Positions 45,847 through 58,184 are shown, counted from the stretch's first letter. The stretch is 64,000 bases of DNA from Stropharia rugosoannulata (GCA_028532985.1 JANCIK010000002.1:4302179-4366178); one strand, 5' to 3'. Notes: a model not told the origin generated them from the letters alone. Numbers and translations are program-made.

Positions 45847-47531
45847 CTATACATGTGGTATGAACGATTCCCAGTCTATGGCTGTTAACGCACCCTGAGA
45901 TAGATCTCGCAGAGACAGCAGAGCAAGAAGCAGTAGACCAACACGGGCAATAATATAAAATGGGAGACCTGCTAAGGCAATAATGGTATACGGGGCGTAA
46001 CGATATTTCGAATACCGGAATTTTCCATTAGTCCATTTTGAAAGTAGCCCTAATACGATGGGTTGACCCGTGATGATTGACGAGAAAATCCGCCAGAGAA
46101 GCTTTTCCAAGTGTGATGGGAATTGAAGAAACGGGGACGGGATAAGGTGGACCAGTCCGAATAAACACGCGATGATAGAAGAGGCGATATAAACAACTTC
46201 GTCGTCGTCTTCGTCCAGGTAGGACGAGTACATGGGTACCCGCAAAGTCAACGTACGATCATCTGTGAATGAAAATTGGAGTAATTTGGCCAGAGGTCGA
46301 AGCAGCGCTATAACCACAACGAATGGAATCCTCCCCAAGCGTTGCCACCACGAGAAGTTCTTCCGTCCGTATTCCATCTGCTGCAAGAAGAAACCTTTAC
46401 TATGCGCAGTCGGAAGCACTTCTTCTTGCACCGCAACGCTTTTGGGTTCAGTGGCCTTGCCCCTCCTCTTCCATAACGCCTTAATTTTGGTCAGGGTCGA
46501 GCGAATATTGGTTGTGCGAGGTGTCGAGAATTCGTCCAGACCTTGAATATCTTCACAAAGATCCAAATCGTCATCACGCACTGGTGTTTCCTGCTCATCT
46601 GTTGCAACCTGCTGAGGTTCGAGAGTCGAGATATTTCCTTCAAGGTATACAGGAAGACCGACATTTTGCGGTTTGTTCCACCAAAATGCGTATGTGAGCC
46701 CATTCAGCATTGCGAACCCCAAAGTAACGACTTCAAGCTCAGTGACTGGGAGACGAGCCGACCAACGCGCAATGCACTGTGTGATGAACCACGTTGTCTG
46801 CACGATAACAAAGGCCTTTGCGAGAAAATCACCTTTACTGCGATCAAAGATTTCTGCTTCTGTAATCGCTGGTGCATCGATGATCTTCTTTTCGATATCG
46901 TCCCCCAGCTGGTGGTAGCCTGCGTATATTTTGACCGGCCTCCCCTTTCTGCAGAGCATGAAGCCGCCCATTTGCACGAAGAAGCCATGTGTTATGGTCC
47001 AAGGTCGCGCTTCACCTTCTGCTAGCTCAGCAGGCAAGTCTACGCCGTAGATCCATTCGTGTGCGTAGTGCTTGACTTGGGCAATGAATTTTCTACCGAT
47101 GGGTCTCTCTAAGCAATTTTTTTAGAAGAATATACATCAACTTAGTAGTCTAAGCACTCACTGCTTTCTGGAATGAACCTTTTGTTGTACAAAGTGGTTA
47201 TTCGACGTGCACCGATATACTGGCGCATCGCCCAGCCAGTGACGGTCTCTGGTGCAAGAAGCGCGTACATCATGGTAAATACGCGCCGTTTCAATGACTC
47301 CCATCCAGATTCGTTTGGGGCTGGGATATTAGGGTGTATTGTGGTCCATGTGCAGGCAATGATCGTGGCGAAGCAGCTAACAATGATATCATTCGGTTCG
47401 CGGGTGTTAAAGTGTCTGTTTATGGTGTCGTCGCGCGAGTACAAGTCTAATACGTTGTCACTGTATTCTCTGTCAAATGATCCACGTTGGAGAAGTCGAA
47501 TGAGGGCAAAGATCAGTAAGAGGGATAACAT
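45847..47531 (-). CDS. multi-pass membrane protein of unknown function
   Basis: Two exons: 47162-47531 and 45847-47108; 543 aa from the inner start MLSLLLIFALIRLL (an upstream in-frame ATG at 47585 would add 18 residues). It matches in style a large agaricomycete family of uncharacterised membrane proteins: CTWTTIHPNIP, a Tyr/Arg-rich linker, then ITHGFFVQMGGFML, DRSKGDFLAKAFVIVQTTWF, QCIARW...LPVTELEVVTLGF and LTYAFWWNKPQNVGLPV. The second half has several further hydrophobic helices (FVVVIALLRPLAK, IASSIIACLFGLVHL, a C-terminal FYIIARVGLLLLALLSL). I recognise the family but no function has been assigned to it as far as I know. It is divergent from NACHT gene 2 across 400 bp. Confidence 0.82.
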
Positions 47532-47932
47532 ACTAGGTTTACAACATAAAGGAAGCGTCAAAGTCTGGTGGCATCGACAGGCCACAGCACTTGGTCTCCA
47601 CCGAGTCTACGCGATGTCGGCGGCGAGCACAGCCTTGTAAGTTGTTTATCAATTAGTTATGGCACGTTTTGTGCCGAAGTGGCGGCAGGTAGCGGCATGT
47701 AGACCTAAGCGTGAAGACTCGGAGAGACACGCGGTCGGAGTCCAATCGGAGTCAAATCCGAATCCGTCCCTGTCCTGTCCTGTCCCGCAACTGTCCCTGG
47801 TGTACCAGTGCCTGTCAACCGTTTACTAATGGTAGCCCAGCTGTACAGTTTATCTATGTCTTTCCAAGCCCGTCTTCTGTGCCCCTTTAGCTTAAACTTG
47901 CTCCTTATCCTCACAGTACTAAGCTCTGATCT
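47532..47932. other. divergent promoter region
   Basis: Shared upstream region of the membrane protein and NACHT gene 2, with a short pyrimidine-rich TGTCCTGTCC repeat near 47768-47790. No gene seen. Confidence 0.45.
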
Positions 47933-49950
47933 ATGAACCAGAAACATCGACCAGGCAGGCCCAGCTACCGACGATCCAACTCTGCAAAATCTGGAGGTAT
48001 TTTGAATGGTGCTGCAAATACCGTGATAACAGGAGGCACGTTTACGAGCGTTGTTGCTACTAAGGGTCCGCCGGCCAAACGTATGTTACAGGTGTACTTT
48101 GTTGTACATCAACGAGACTGACCTACGCTACAGTAATCGTCGAAGAAGATACGGGATTCAAACGGCTACAAGATCATGTCGCAGCGTCAGCTTTTCATAA
48201 CTCTGCACAGCGCGTCGATCCACCTCGATGTCATGAAGGAACGCGTCAAGCTGTCCTAGACGAAATTATTTCCTGGATTGTGGAGGACCGTGACATTCGG
48301 AGTACTTCGTTAGCTTGGTTAAATGGCGCAGCTGGGGCAGGAAAGTCTGCAATCTGTCAATCTATCGCTGAGCTCTGCATTGCACAAAAAATCCTGGTGG
48401 CCAGCTTCTTCTTCTTCCGTTCAGATGTAAGCCGGAACACACTTGACCCCCTCGTCGCAACTCTCTCATATCAACTCATTCAACTCATTCCTGAAACGAA
48501 GGATTTTATTTCTCGTTCAGTGAAGTCGAACCCTCTGATATTCAAACAAGACTTCTCAACCCAAATGAACGCCCTCTTCATACAGCCACTTCGGAGATTC
48601 CGGCCAGTGGTTACACAGAGCTTGTTACTCATCATCGATGGATTAGACGAATGCGACGGGTATACGAATCAGATGAGTCTGGTTCGTTGCATAGCGTCAC
48701 TTCTGAAGAAGCAGGACATACCCCTCATAGTCTTGTTTGGAAGCCGTTCTGAGAATCAAATCAAGATGGCCTTCAACGCCCATGATGTTGATCAACAGTT
48801 GCTCCGTCTGCCTCTGGATGACCACTATCTTCCTGACAATGACATCCGGCATTTCTTGAACGATAGCTTTTGTGCTATAAAGCGGAATCATCCATTCAAG
48901 GACCATCTTATCATGTCGTGGCCATCTCCAGTGCTGGTACAGGAAATTGTGGAGAAATCCTCGGGCCAATTTGTCTACGCCTCTGTTGTCGTCAAATTTG
49001 TATCCCTTCCTCACTCGAACCCAGCAGTTCAGCTTGACATTGTCCGCGGCCTACGTCCTAGAGGGAGGTCGACACCCTTTGCAGAGCTTGATGCCCTCTA
49101 TCGGCATATCTTCTCGCAGGTGCAAGATCTACCCATGACACTGAGCCTTCTAGCGTATGTCATCATTGGACAACGACCATTCATCTATCTGTGCTCCTTC
49201 TTCTTTAGGATTGACGTTACGGACGTACATACCGCTCTTTCTAACCTTACGTCTGTCATAGCCTGCAAAGAAAGCCAGATCACTTTCTTACATGCTTCGC
49301 TCCCCGACTTCCTGATTGATCGCTCGCGGTCTCAAGAGTACTGCGTCAGCAATTCACAGTGGTGTAATCAACTATGTATCCTTTGGTTCGAGAACATGTC
49401 ATCAAACCGTGTTAAAAGTGAGCTTCTATATATTTTAACCATTTCCACACCTGCTTAATGCTTGTTGTTCAGTGACCGAGTCATACGACTCGTCTATTGT
49501 AGACTTCCTCACTCACGCAGACGGCAATAGCACGGAGCTGAAAGAATGCATCATAAATTTCAGGCCCATACCGCGCAAAAGCGCCGTCTTTCTTTCGGAT
49601 CACAATCTTACCGCAGATTATCTCTCGTGTATCAAGAAAATGGTAAGTAGTTTCCTGATTTTCTCGTCTTTCAATATCTTTGGTTACGACATTAGCTCGT
49701 GCAGGACTTCAATGACGGGGGCGCCATATATCGGCAGCAATTGCAGGTCCTTACCCGTTATGTGATAGCGAGTCGGCCCAGCAACTACACGTTGTATTTC
49801 ACTGGTCATGATATTGAACAGATTGTCACCGCTTCGCTCAAGGAATCGGTGCTGGAGCGTGAAGCTAGGAGTCTGCCGAGGAAAAATTCTCTAAAGGTGT
49901 GGGCGAAGCGGATTGTAATGGCTAAATTGAGCAAGAGTAATGTGAAGTAA
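47933..49950 (+). CDS. short NACHT-domain NLR-like ATPase, gene 2
   Basis: Four exons: 47933-48080, 48134-49417, 49473-49642 and 49705-49950; 615 aa. A basic N-terminus (MNQKHRPGRPSYRRSNS) leads to NTVITGGTFTSVV, the same motif as AVITGGTFTYV in gene 1. Then FKRLQDHVAASAFHNSAQR, P-loop NGAAGAGKSAI, FFFFRSD, Walker B LLIIDGLDEC and VLFGSRSE. It continues through KSSGQFVYASVVVKF and FLHASLPDFLIDRSRSQEY to a Lys-rich end. No C-terminal WD40, ankyrin or TPR array. The third exon is 170 nt, exactly as in gene 1. The exon 4 acceptor could also be 49696 (three residues more). The role in nonself response is inferred from the family. Confidence 0.87.
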
Positions 49951-50219
49951 CGCTATTTTTCCATGTATCGTGTTACCCCTGGGATGGTGGTGACTATTAA
50001 CGAGTGTTCATGATTTAGACAGAAAATATTGAACATTGCAGACGTTCTCGAGGACCCGTGGACGCGGTATAACTTAAAGTCAACACATATTCACAAAATG
50101 TTATGTCTTCGAATGTATGTATTCAATCAGAAGATACAACTCGTTCCTGTATCTAGACATGAAGTGCCGATATCTTCCAACGCATTACGCATCCTTGAGA
50201 ACGGTTAGGAAACCGACTT

Positions 50220-50775
50220 CTACAAGTTGAGGTTGATTGGGCTGCATCCCAGGGCGATGAGACCACTCTATACGTATAATCTGTTAGCGGCTGTCTCTCG
50301 CGATAAGAAAGAATACGGACGAAGGTGTTGTTGGTGCAGCACACAGGCTGTGCAGAGCTAAATATAATACATTAGTACAGAGGTGCATGGTGATTCTCAA
50401 ATTAATATATACCAAGATGTACCACTAGCACCGATGCCGGTGATGCCACTGCAGGCGACTGAGGGACAATGAGTATACGCGCGGCAGCTTTAACACACGA
50501 AGCGCTTACGGCCAATGAGACCACCGATATCAGGAAGGGCAATTCCCAGAAGGCCACCGAGTTGGGTGAGAGTTGTCAGACTAGACTATATACGTGCCAC
50601 GCTCTATTAAGTCGAGAAGCAAATGACACAAATAGCATAGATAGCTTACAGTCTGGGTGGACTGGCAGCACTGGATGTCGGCGGTATTACAGTCGCGGCG
50701 GGAGAGTACCTGCGGAACGGCGGTGGCGGCAGCAAAGATAGGGAGAGAAGCGACAACTGCGGCTGTGAAATACAT
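50220..50775 (-). CDS. class I hydrophobin 3
   Basis: Five exons: 50650-50775, 50510-50585, 50413-50458, 50321-50357 and 50220-50267; 110 aa, with exon lengths identical to the other two hydrophobins. Signal peptide MYFTAAVVASLPIFAAATA; eight cysteines in the class I spacing (RRDCNTADIQCC...LACSG...TSCSAQPVCC...LGCSP). The start is residue 13 of a longer frame and is chosen by alignment with hydrophobins 1 and 2. It is inverted relative to them and more diverged, so it predates the segmental duplication. The exon 4 donor is GTCCGT, which is unusual but holds the frame. Confidence 0.93.
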
Positions 50776-50846
50776 TGCTGGAGATTGATGAGAGAAGTAG
50801 AACGTAAACACTTGTTCGACTGGAGTTCGAGGTATAGTCGAGCGCT

Positions 50847-50853
50847 CTTTATA
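50847..50853 (-). promoter_or_regulatory. TATA box of hydrophobin 3
   Basis: TATAAAG on the minus strand about 75 nt upstream of the start codon, the same spacing as in hydrophobins 1 and 2. Confidence 0.6.
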
Positions 50854-52235
50854 TGTTTTCGTGGTGGGTATCCACGCAAACGCCTTGCTTATGCGTTCTT
50901 ACATCCACATTGATGTCCTGGAGTGGTGCATACAGGAATGAGTGGGGCTGCGATGATTTATTCTTGTGCCCTGGGAACTCCGAGCATCAACGAATTCGCA
51001 CTGAGCGCGCATTGTAAGTATGTACTCCACTGGCGGCTTCCAAAACAATGGTTTATCGCATATTTGGGCCAAGTACCGTGTTCTTTGTAGGAGATCGTAA
51101 ACATGTGGATTGGTCAATATGTTCAGACGCACATGCGGACTACTCTGCATAATCTATTTTTATCGTATTACTGTCCACTACTCTTCTCTATATACATGCA
51201 TCGAAAATCGTGATAAGATGTGTTATTTAAGTGGCGTACGTTGAGCGTGTAGCCTGCACTTATTGCTTAACTCTTAGATAGAGAGAGAAGCGTGACAGTC
51301 TCGGATTACTGTGACTTACGATTAGTGTTTGATGTTGCCAGGAAGATCAGTGATCACCCACAGTTTACTAGTTTCGGAACTTATGTACTGCCGGGGACGG
51401 CGCAGGATAACTCCCGGACAGAGAAAAAGGTCTTGGCCTACTAAAATAAGCCGTTGCGGCGATTTCGAATTGGATGCCCCCAAGAAACTTTAACCAAGAT
51501 GCTCTATATGATCACTATTTATTTCGAGATACAAGACGCCTCTGTTCCCTGGGAACATATTTCGAAATACACGAACATATACGATTTAGGATCTTATCAC
51601 TGTCCGTTCGTTGACACCTCCAGATAATTCATAGGAGCTACTTACACCCCTTGTACTGTTTTTGTCATAATGTAATTTGCTTGGCTGAAACAATTAGAAG
51701 AGCGAGCTTGCTGTGCCGCAACGGGGAAACACATATGCATGGCGCACCTCATCCAGATTTATGTTCTGTCAAAGAGCTTAGTATTGATATACTCCGTGCT
51801 AACATACTGTGCGTCAAAATGAAATAGTATTACAGGTCTATTTTGGAACGTGTTGACGTTGAAAAAGGCTTCAGTAAGGACGAGGTCATTGATACAGCCT
51901 ATTGTGGACAGAATTCACGTATAGACGCCCACTGCTATGTACATAGTACTATGATTGGCGGTGACCCGGTTGGGGGCGCTGCATCGTTGATTTCTATAGA
52001 CGTGCAGCCTACGACCCTGACCCACAATGATCGGAATTGTACAAGTCAATGATTCATCAACGCCACAAGGTGCTACTGTATAGGCATTCATTAATGTGTG
52101 CACATTCTAACCGAAAAGGAGCTACAAAATCTGCGGCATTACATTGTCGGCCGTGCTTGAAGACACAGAGACATAGTACCTAATGAATATAAGCCTTCTG
52201 TACGATAGAGTTGGTATACATACGGCTGGTCCGAA
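50854..52235. other. 1.4-kb gene-poor stretch
   Basis: Upstream side of hydrophobin 3 and of the secreted cationic protein. The 69-codon frame at 51843-52052 has no support. Nothing else recognised. Confidence 0.45.
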
Positions 52236-53155
52236 ATGATCCTCCCACTCCGAGCTGGTCTCGTCGTGTCCTTTCTCCTCTACTGTAACATATACTCGAC
52301 ATTTGCAGCTCCAATCCCCCATAAAAGCCCGTTACCAGTGGCATCTCAACGTGACAGCACGGACAGGTCGCCAAGTCATACATTCCATCCTTACTCGATT
52401 TCAGGCGAAACTCAGCGGCAGGCTGTTGTCTCTGATGCCGCCATATTGCCATCTCTTGTAGAGCGTCATGCCAGGGAGGGTGGGTATTGGGACGACCCGC
52501 CGATTCTTGTGCGGCGGAAAAAGAGCAAGGAGCCTGCCGCACCGAAAGCTGCGACTCCGGCAAAAAGCACTCCGGCACAGAGCACTAAGCAGCAGACACC
52601 ACCCAAGGTGCATAAGAGTCTGGGGGAAAGGATGCACGTATGTCAACATTGTCATTTGAGAATGATATACTCTTATCATAATTATGCGTGGCTCAGGAAT
52701 TGCACGAGAAGGTCAAAGCAGTGGGTCAGAAGATCAAGGCCGGGTTCCAGGTGCGCCGACTATTCTCACATAGCTGACGTTATGCCGACGATAATTCCAC
52801 TACAGAAAGCGGGACAGAAGATTAAGGAAGGATTCCAGGTACGTCATCTTGAACACCTCTGATAAATAGACATAGTCATTCAGTTGGCATGCAGAAATTT
52901 GGCCATTTCCTGAAAACAACAGGAGCGAAAATAGCAAAGGTGGGCTTGAAGATATGGTCTACAGTGACCAAGATTGCTTCCAAAGTCGTCGGATGGATTC
53001 CCGTAATTGGGAAACCTTTGGGTCGCATAATGGATGCCGGAGCTGAAGTCGCAAACAAAATCTCCGATAAGATCAAGGTTCACATAGGCGGCAAGCTGGG
53101 GACGGCTATGGACCGCATGAGCAAGGCACAGAAGATTATGAGCTACATCCCATGA
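52236..53155 (+). CDS. secreted lysine-rich amphipathic protein
   Basis: Four exons, all phase 0: 52236-52637, 52697-52750, 52806-52838 and 52895-53155; 249 aa. Signal peptide at about 1-25 (LRAGLVVSFLLYCNIYSTFAA). An unstructured Ser/Pro/Thr region leads to a dibasic VRRKK near residue 91, a plausible Kex2-like cleavage site, followed by an Ala/Pro/Lys linker. The C-terminal ~120 residues are cationic and amphipathic: GQKIKAGFQ and GQKIKEGFQ repeats encoded by the two mini-exons, then KFGHFLKTTGAKIAKVG and VVGWIPVIGKPLGRIM. No cysteine-rich core. Membrane-active or nucleic-acid/wall-binding behaviour is suggested by composition only. I do not recognise a characterised family. Confidence 0.8.
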
Positions 53156-53872
53156 ACGAGACTGCGTAAATATTATACACACTGAATCTGAGCGCTGTAA
53201 TATTGTACAATCAAGTTGACTATGTATATTACTGATGACTTTGTCATTCTTCCAAATCTGCCGGACTGTGTGGGTCGAGAGCGTCTCCCTGACTCAAAAG
53301 TTTCTCTTTGTCAATTATTTATTTATTATTCGTATACTGAGCTTTAATATATGCTTGAAATTCCCTGTATAATCTCTGAAAATGAAGTCGTGCACTTTAA
53401 TTAATAGAAAAGGGAGATGATAGAGTAGAATTGAGCATGATCAAGCTGCGATGACACGAAGTCTACTATGTCTATGCAAGGTTTATCTAAATGGAGCGTG
53501 CATGCGCACATAGTATCTCGATAAAGCATGTGTGCCGTTACTTGCACTGAGCTGGCGTCGTAATGTCTATCAAGACGGGCAGTGGTTTCTGATTTCACTT
53601 CAGCTTCAACATTTCAACATGCCACCTCATGTTGCGCGGTCCATGGGGATCACCGCGCAGGTATTTACCAATTCAGGGAAGTGAGCAAACTAATCCTGAT
53701 ATGGGTCATCTATAACTGATTGTTAACTAGTAACAAAGATACGTTCTGCACAGCATAAACTTTGATATAGGAAGTAGTATATAAAATGGAAGACAATATG
53801 TAGGTGAAATTATTCGCAGGACCGTAGTTGATACCGGTACTCATGCTCGTCCACGCATGTTTAACCGGTAAT
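53156..53872. other. intergenic, no gene seen
   Basis: Convergent 3' flanks of the cationic protein and the class II peroxidase. Nothing recognised. Confidence 0.5.
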
Positions 53873-55610
53873 CTAGTCTTCATCTGCCTGAGGGCTGAAA
53901 ATTACGTGTGAGAAATAGACTCGGTGAGACAAACAATTTAAATAAGAGCTTACATCGGTGGGACAGAGGTCGCAGGGCCCGGTTGGGTAGCGAGATTTGG
54001 GAAGGCGGCAGTTGCACACTAATATTGTGCAATCAGAGCAGGTATCATGCTACCGGATAGGTGCAACTCACCGAATGATCAATATCTTTAAGATGCTTAG
54101 TCGGAGGGAACGTTGCTGGTGTCTTCACCGCTGGAATTGCCTTTGGTATAACTTCGCTGCAATCAACAAGCTATTTGGAGATCTGTCAGCCTTCGGTATG
54201 AAGTATATTTTGCGGTAACGTACCTTGTTTTCATCGTGACCTAACAGAGAGATCTTGAAGAACGCCTCCCCAAATGACTGGGTAAGTTTAGCCTGTTCAT
54301 CTGAGTTTGATGTATTTAATTTCACGCGTCTCCGCAATAACGCCCCTCACTTACTGACAAATGACTGCCAAAAACAAGCAGTTCTCGGGTCTCGAGCCAA
54401 CTTCAGATAAATAATTAAAACTGGGTTTGTATGAGATTTAAACACATAGAGCGTACCAGTCCGTCTGATTGCAGGCGAACAGTGCCATCAATGGCGGTCT
54501 CAGCCTCACCAGATTGAGGGCCTTGTCTAAAAACAAGTAATATCTTCAAAGAGGCTCATATAACTAGGTAAAAGACTTACTCTTCTGAGAAGTTTGTGCC
54601 ATGGAGTAGGACATCAACAAATATTTGCGCTGTACATTGATTAGTAGCGGTATAAACTCAGGTAAGATGTTGAGTCACTATCAAAGACGGCTGGTGTTGT
54701 GTCCATTGGTAGGCTAAAATTATTCAGAGTAGTTAGAAAAAGTAGAGGATTATTAGAGTATCTTACCCTTTATGCATTGGGACTATATCATCGACACCGG
54801 CAACGGAGTGAGATCCTCCCACCAGAACTACAACCTCGGCAGGTGAGAATCCAACCTCTCCGAAGCGTTGTAAGATATGGGTGACGTTGTCGGTAGGAAC
54901 TGGAACCAGATTCTCAGGAGCAGGTGCGACAGGCGGAGCTCGTCCCATTCGGAAGGGAACTCTTGGGCCGCCTGGGCACTGAACTAAAGACACTGCGGCA
55001 GCAAGTTGGATGCTGTGAAATAATCCGTAAGCATCGGATATTGCGGTGGACTGGCTAGTATACTCACAAGTCTCCGGGTGTTAAAACGTTCTCATGTTTT
55101 ACGAGAGTATCTTTGATATCGTTAAAGATGTCGTCAATGCCTGAGTTCTCTGGGAATAGTAACTCAGTAGCATTAAATGTCGCAATTGAACCGTCGGCTC
55201 CTCCACCCCTAGTATGCGTAGTGAGGCATATAACAACTATTAGCATAGGCATCTTACCCTAATGTTGGAGAGATGCCAATTGCATCGTGGAATGCAATGC
55301 GAAGAGCACCATGGGCCTGAGAAAACAAATAAAATCGGGTATATAGCCTTCGTAGAAGGTTCACGTACAGAGTCCCCACACTCGTTGTCAAATAGATTAT
55401 CTTTCAAGTCTTGGACGACTGGGTAAAGTGCGCAGCAAGCTTGGTTAACGGCTGAGTTTATCCCATCAGGACAAAGTGATCTCTTTGCAGTTAAGCCTGT
55501 AGGATACCGTCAGAAATAGGCTGACATAGTAGACCAGACATAACCATGCCTTTGACGGATGAAATCGATAGGGTTAATAGTACAAATGTAGAGAGAACAG
55601 GAGAGATCAT
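53873..55610 (-). CDS. class II peroxidase (lignin-modifying family), generic type
   Basis: Thirteen exons: 55535-55610, 55369-55496, 55258-55316, 55068-55208, 54767-55012, 54679-54713, 54581-54629, 54457-54526, 54355-54400, 54224-54300, 54072-54170, 53954-54018 and 53873-53894; 370 aa (364 if the last intron is retained, stop at 53950). Signal peptide, then CPDGINSAVNQACC, distal ALRIAFHDAIGISPTLGGG (Arg74, His78), calcium loop GGGADGS, GDFIQLAAAV, proximal VVLVGGSHSVAGVDD (His203), LPMDTTPAVFD, RLQSDGLLARDPRTACFWQSFV and a C-terminal GPATSVPP. Two of the three Mn-site acids are changed (Asp67 and Gly71 where MnP has Glu35 and Glu39), though Asp209 is kept. The catalytic surface Trp of lignin and versatile peroxidases is Leu198. 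So it should be a low-redox generic peroxidase. Intron 1 is only 38 nt. Confidence 0.9.
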
Positions 55611-58184
55611 GTTGAGTGATTGGTATGTGCCCAAAGCTCAAAATCTGGATGAATGTAACGAGCAACTTTCCTTCCTTATATACAGTTTCTATAGGGTAGT
55701 TATATATTTCTACAGCATACATAAGCCTAACTCGGACCAACTCAGCAATACATTGTGCGGTTGCGGTCCGAGGAGTCTTTCACCCGACTTTCCCAATGGG
55801 TTGCAGTGATAATCAATATTCACACATACATGGGGGAATTCAGATTCGAACAAACATATGCAGAGTACCTGTATGTAAAGAATAGCTTCAACTGTGTATA
55901 TAATTTAAGAGTAAGGTTGATGTCGTCTCCGTTTGTTCGTCTCAAACATGCTGTCAAGTCAGTGGAAGTACCGTCTACAACGGTATCCATATGCCACAGT
56001 GATTGCTAATTTTATACGACCTTATTGCTCTCAGAATACACCCAGGGGTATCACAGAAGCTGATAGCCGCCGCTCAAACATCTTCATAGATAATGATATG
56101 GTGCAACCTCCATTGAGAGACAAGGCTTTCTCTCCGGTACGCTCACAAATTGTCGACCCGGACCATAGTATGTCGGTAAGAAACCTGCATGTACAGTACC
56201 CGGAAAAGAGCAGATAGATTTGCAATGTAAAACCTCTCCGTACTTCCAGCCGAGCTCATTTCTGCTGCAAAAAGGCAACATAACGAGGACACTCCGTTTC
56301 GGGTCGTGTGTTGTACATAATGCTATAAACACCAAGAGCGGAACCTATCAGAGCACGATATTAGGCTCGTTAGCACTGTAACAGCTGTAACAACCTGTCG
56401 TCTTATATGATGAGTCCTTGAGGACTTGCACATTCTAATGTCTACCCACCAAGTGCAAAAGCGAGGTTAAGTTATAGTAAGAAACATCCCTCACTCCTAT
56501 AATGTTGCAAAGCTGGACTAAATGGGCAGACACATTATCCACAACGGGATAGCACTCTCAGAAAGCAGATCCAAAATTATCTCGTTATCATAAACCTACA
56601 TTCAGCTTGGAAAACGGTTTGTTCCGTGAAACTCTCGTCAAACTTAAATTGATACTTATGGTATACAATGACGCCGTGAGTAGCATCAGCTCTGACACCA
56701 AATGTAGGGAAAAGATGATGTATATGTTGATACAAACTGCTAGATACTTGCCGCCCATCAGCGATGCCGGTGGAATGCGTAGTAGCAGCTAATGCGGGCT
56801 ACAATTGGTACCCAGGGGCCTATTTGATGCTAAGTCTCTCTGTTTCATACTTTGTGTGTGCGCGGGTGTAGGTAAGTACTCATTAAAAGTTTTAAGTAGA
56901 GGCCGCATAGAGCTTCCAGACCTACACACCAAATTAACCACTCGGGTTATTTTTATCCAGAAATAGTTTCTCGACTGAATCCGTTTGAACGATCAGTGTC
57001 GCCTAAGATTTCCGTTGTTTCACACACTCGTCTCTGTGTCGGGGTGAAATATACATACATCCTATCTAATCTCCTCGCGAGAGCCAGCTGAGACCTTGAG
57101 TGCGCCGATAGCCAAGGAAGCCTCTACCGGATATTGTACACACGGATTAGGCGGGACTAATGCCGGCCAATACCGCCACGGGCGCTACTTCCACATAGCC
57201 GTGCATGGGGCGTGGGACCTTATTCACATCTACATGGTATCAATACAATAATCCTCCCCTCACAAAGATGTCTCCTCTACAGTATTCAGAGATTGTGGAC
57301 TGACGGCAGCGTGCATATCCATCGAGAGCCTGCACATTGTATACGCGTCGAATCTTTGAATGTAGTGTCAATTTAACTGCTATTATCAATAGAATCGTAA
57401 GCCATGCTTAAAGTAGGACGTTATTTTTGTTTCTATACGCAAATAGACGTGCAGTTTTCTCATAGTGACTAAGTAATATTCTTAACATAGTATACGGCAA
57501 GTCTTTAGGTAGCCGAATGTAAGCTCTTTTCTCGCTCGGACGAATTGAACCGCTGATTACAATGGATGAGAATGACGAGACCGCTGGCACATATATCTCG
57601 ATAATCTATATGCACGGTCCTTTACACATCCATAATATCACGGTGATATGCGATACCTCAAGTATAAATTATGGAACCGGTAGAGCAGAGGGCAAACACT
57701 GTACTCATGTACGCTCCCAACGGAGACGATGACGAAGCTCAAGAAGACCGAAGAACAGCCATCGGCGATTTGTCTCACACTTCGAGAAAGAAGTGCATTA
57801 GGAGAGGAGTCGAATTTGAATTTAGAAATGGAAATGAAGGAGACAAACCATGTACACAAGGCCCTGCAAGTATTAATATATTCCTTTCTCTTTCTTTCCT
57901 TAGACTCTATCCTAATACATGTTCGCAACGCGGATTGGTTTAATGATTTATATTGTAAGAGGTGTAATAAAGCAGTTACGGGCAGCCCCTAATGAAAAGG
58001 TCCATACCTAAATGTCTTGACAAATTTTCTTTCGTCACTGCGGATAAGCACGGGCAGAAGCAGGTTTTTCGCAAAGTTGGGGACTCCGGAGAGGTAATGA
58101 AAGAGTCAGAAGGCCTTGCATAGCTCGCTACGCTGATGTCATAGAAAAATTCACTCAATCCTATTCCTGAAGGCTCTCTCAAGG
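55611..58184. other. 2.6-kb gene-poor stretch
   Basis: Short frames at 55933-56217, 56607-56792 and 57671-57992 lack domains and signal peptides. No repeat or RNA gene is recognised. Confidence 0.45.

Noticed and set aside
47173..47640. 155-codon plus-strand frame
   Set aside because: Antisense to exon 1 of the multi-pass membrane protein, whose splice sites and family motifs support the minus strand.
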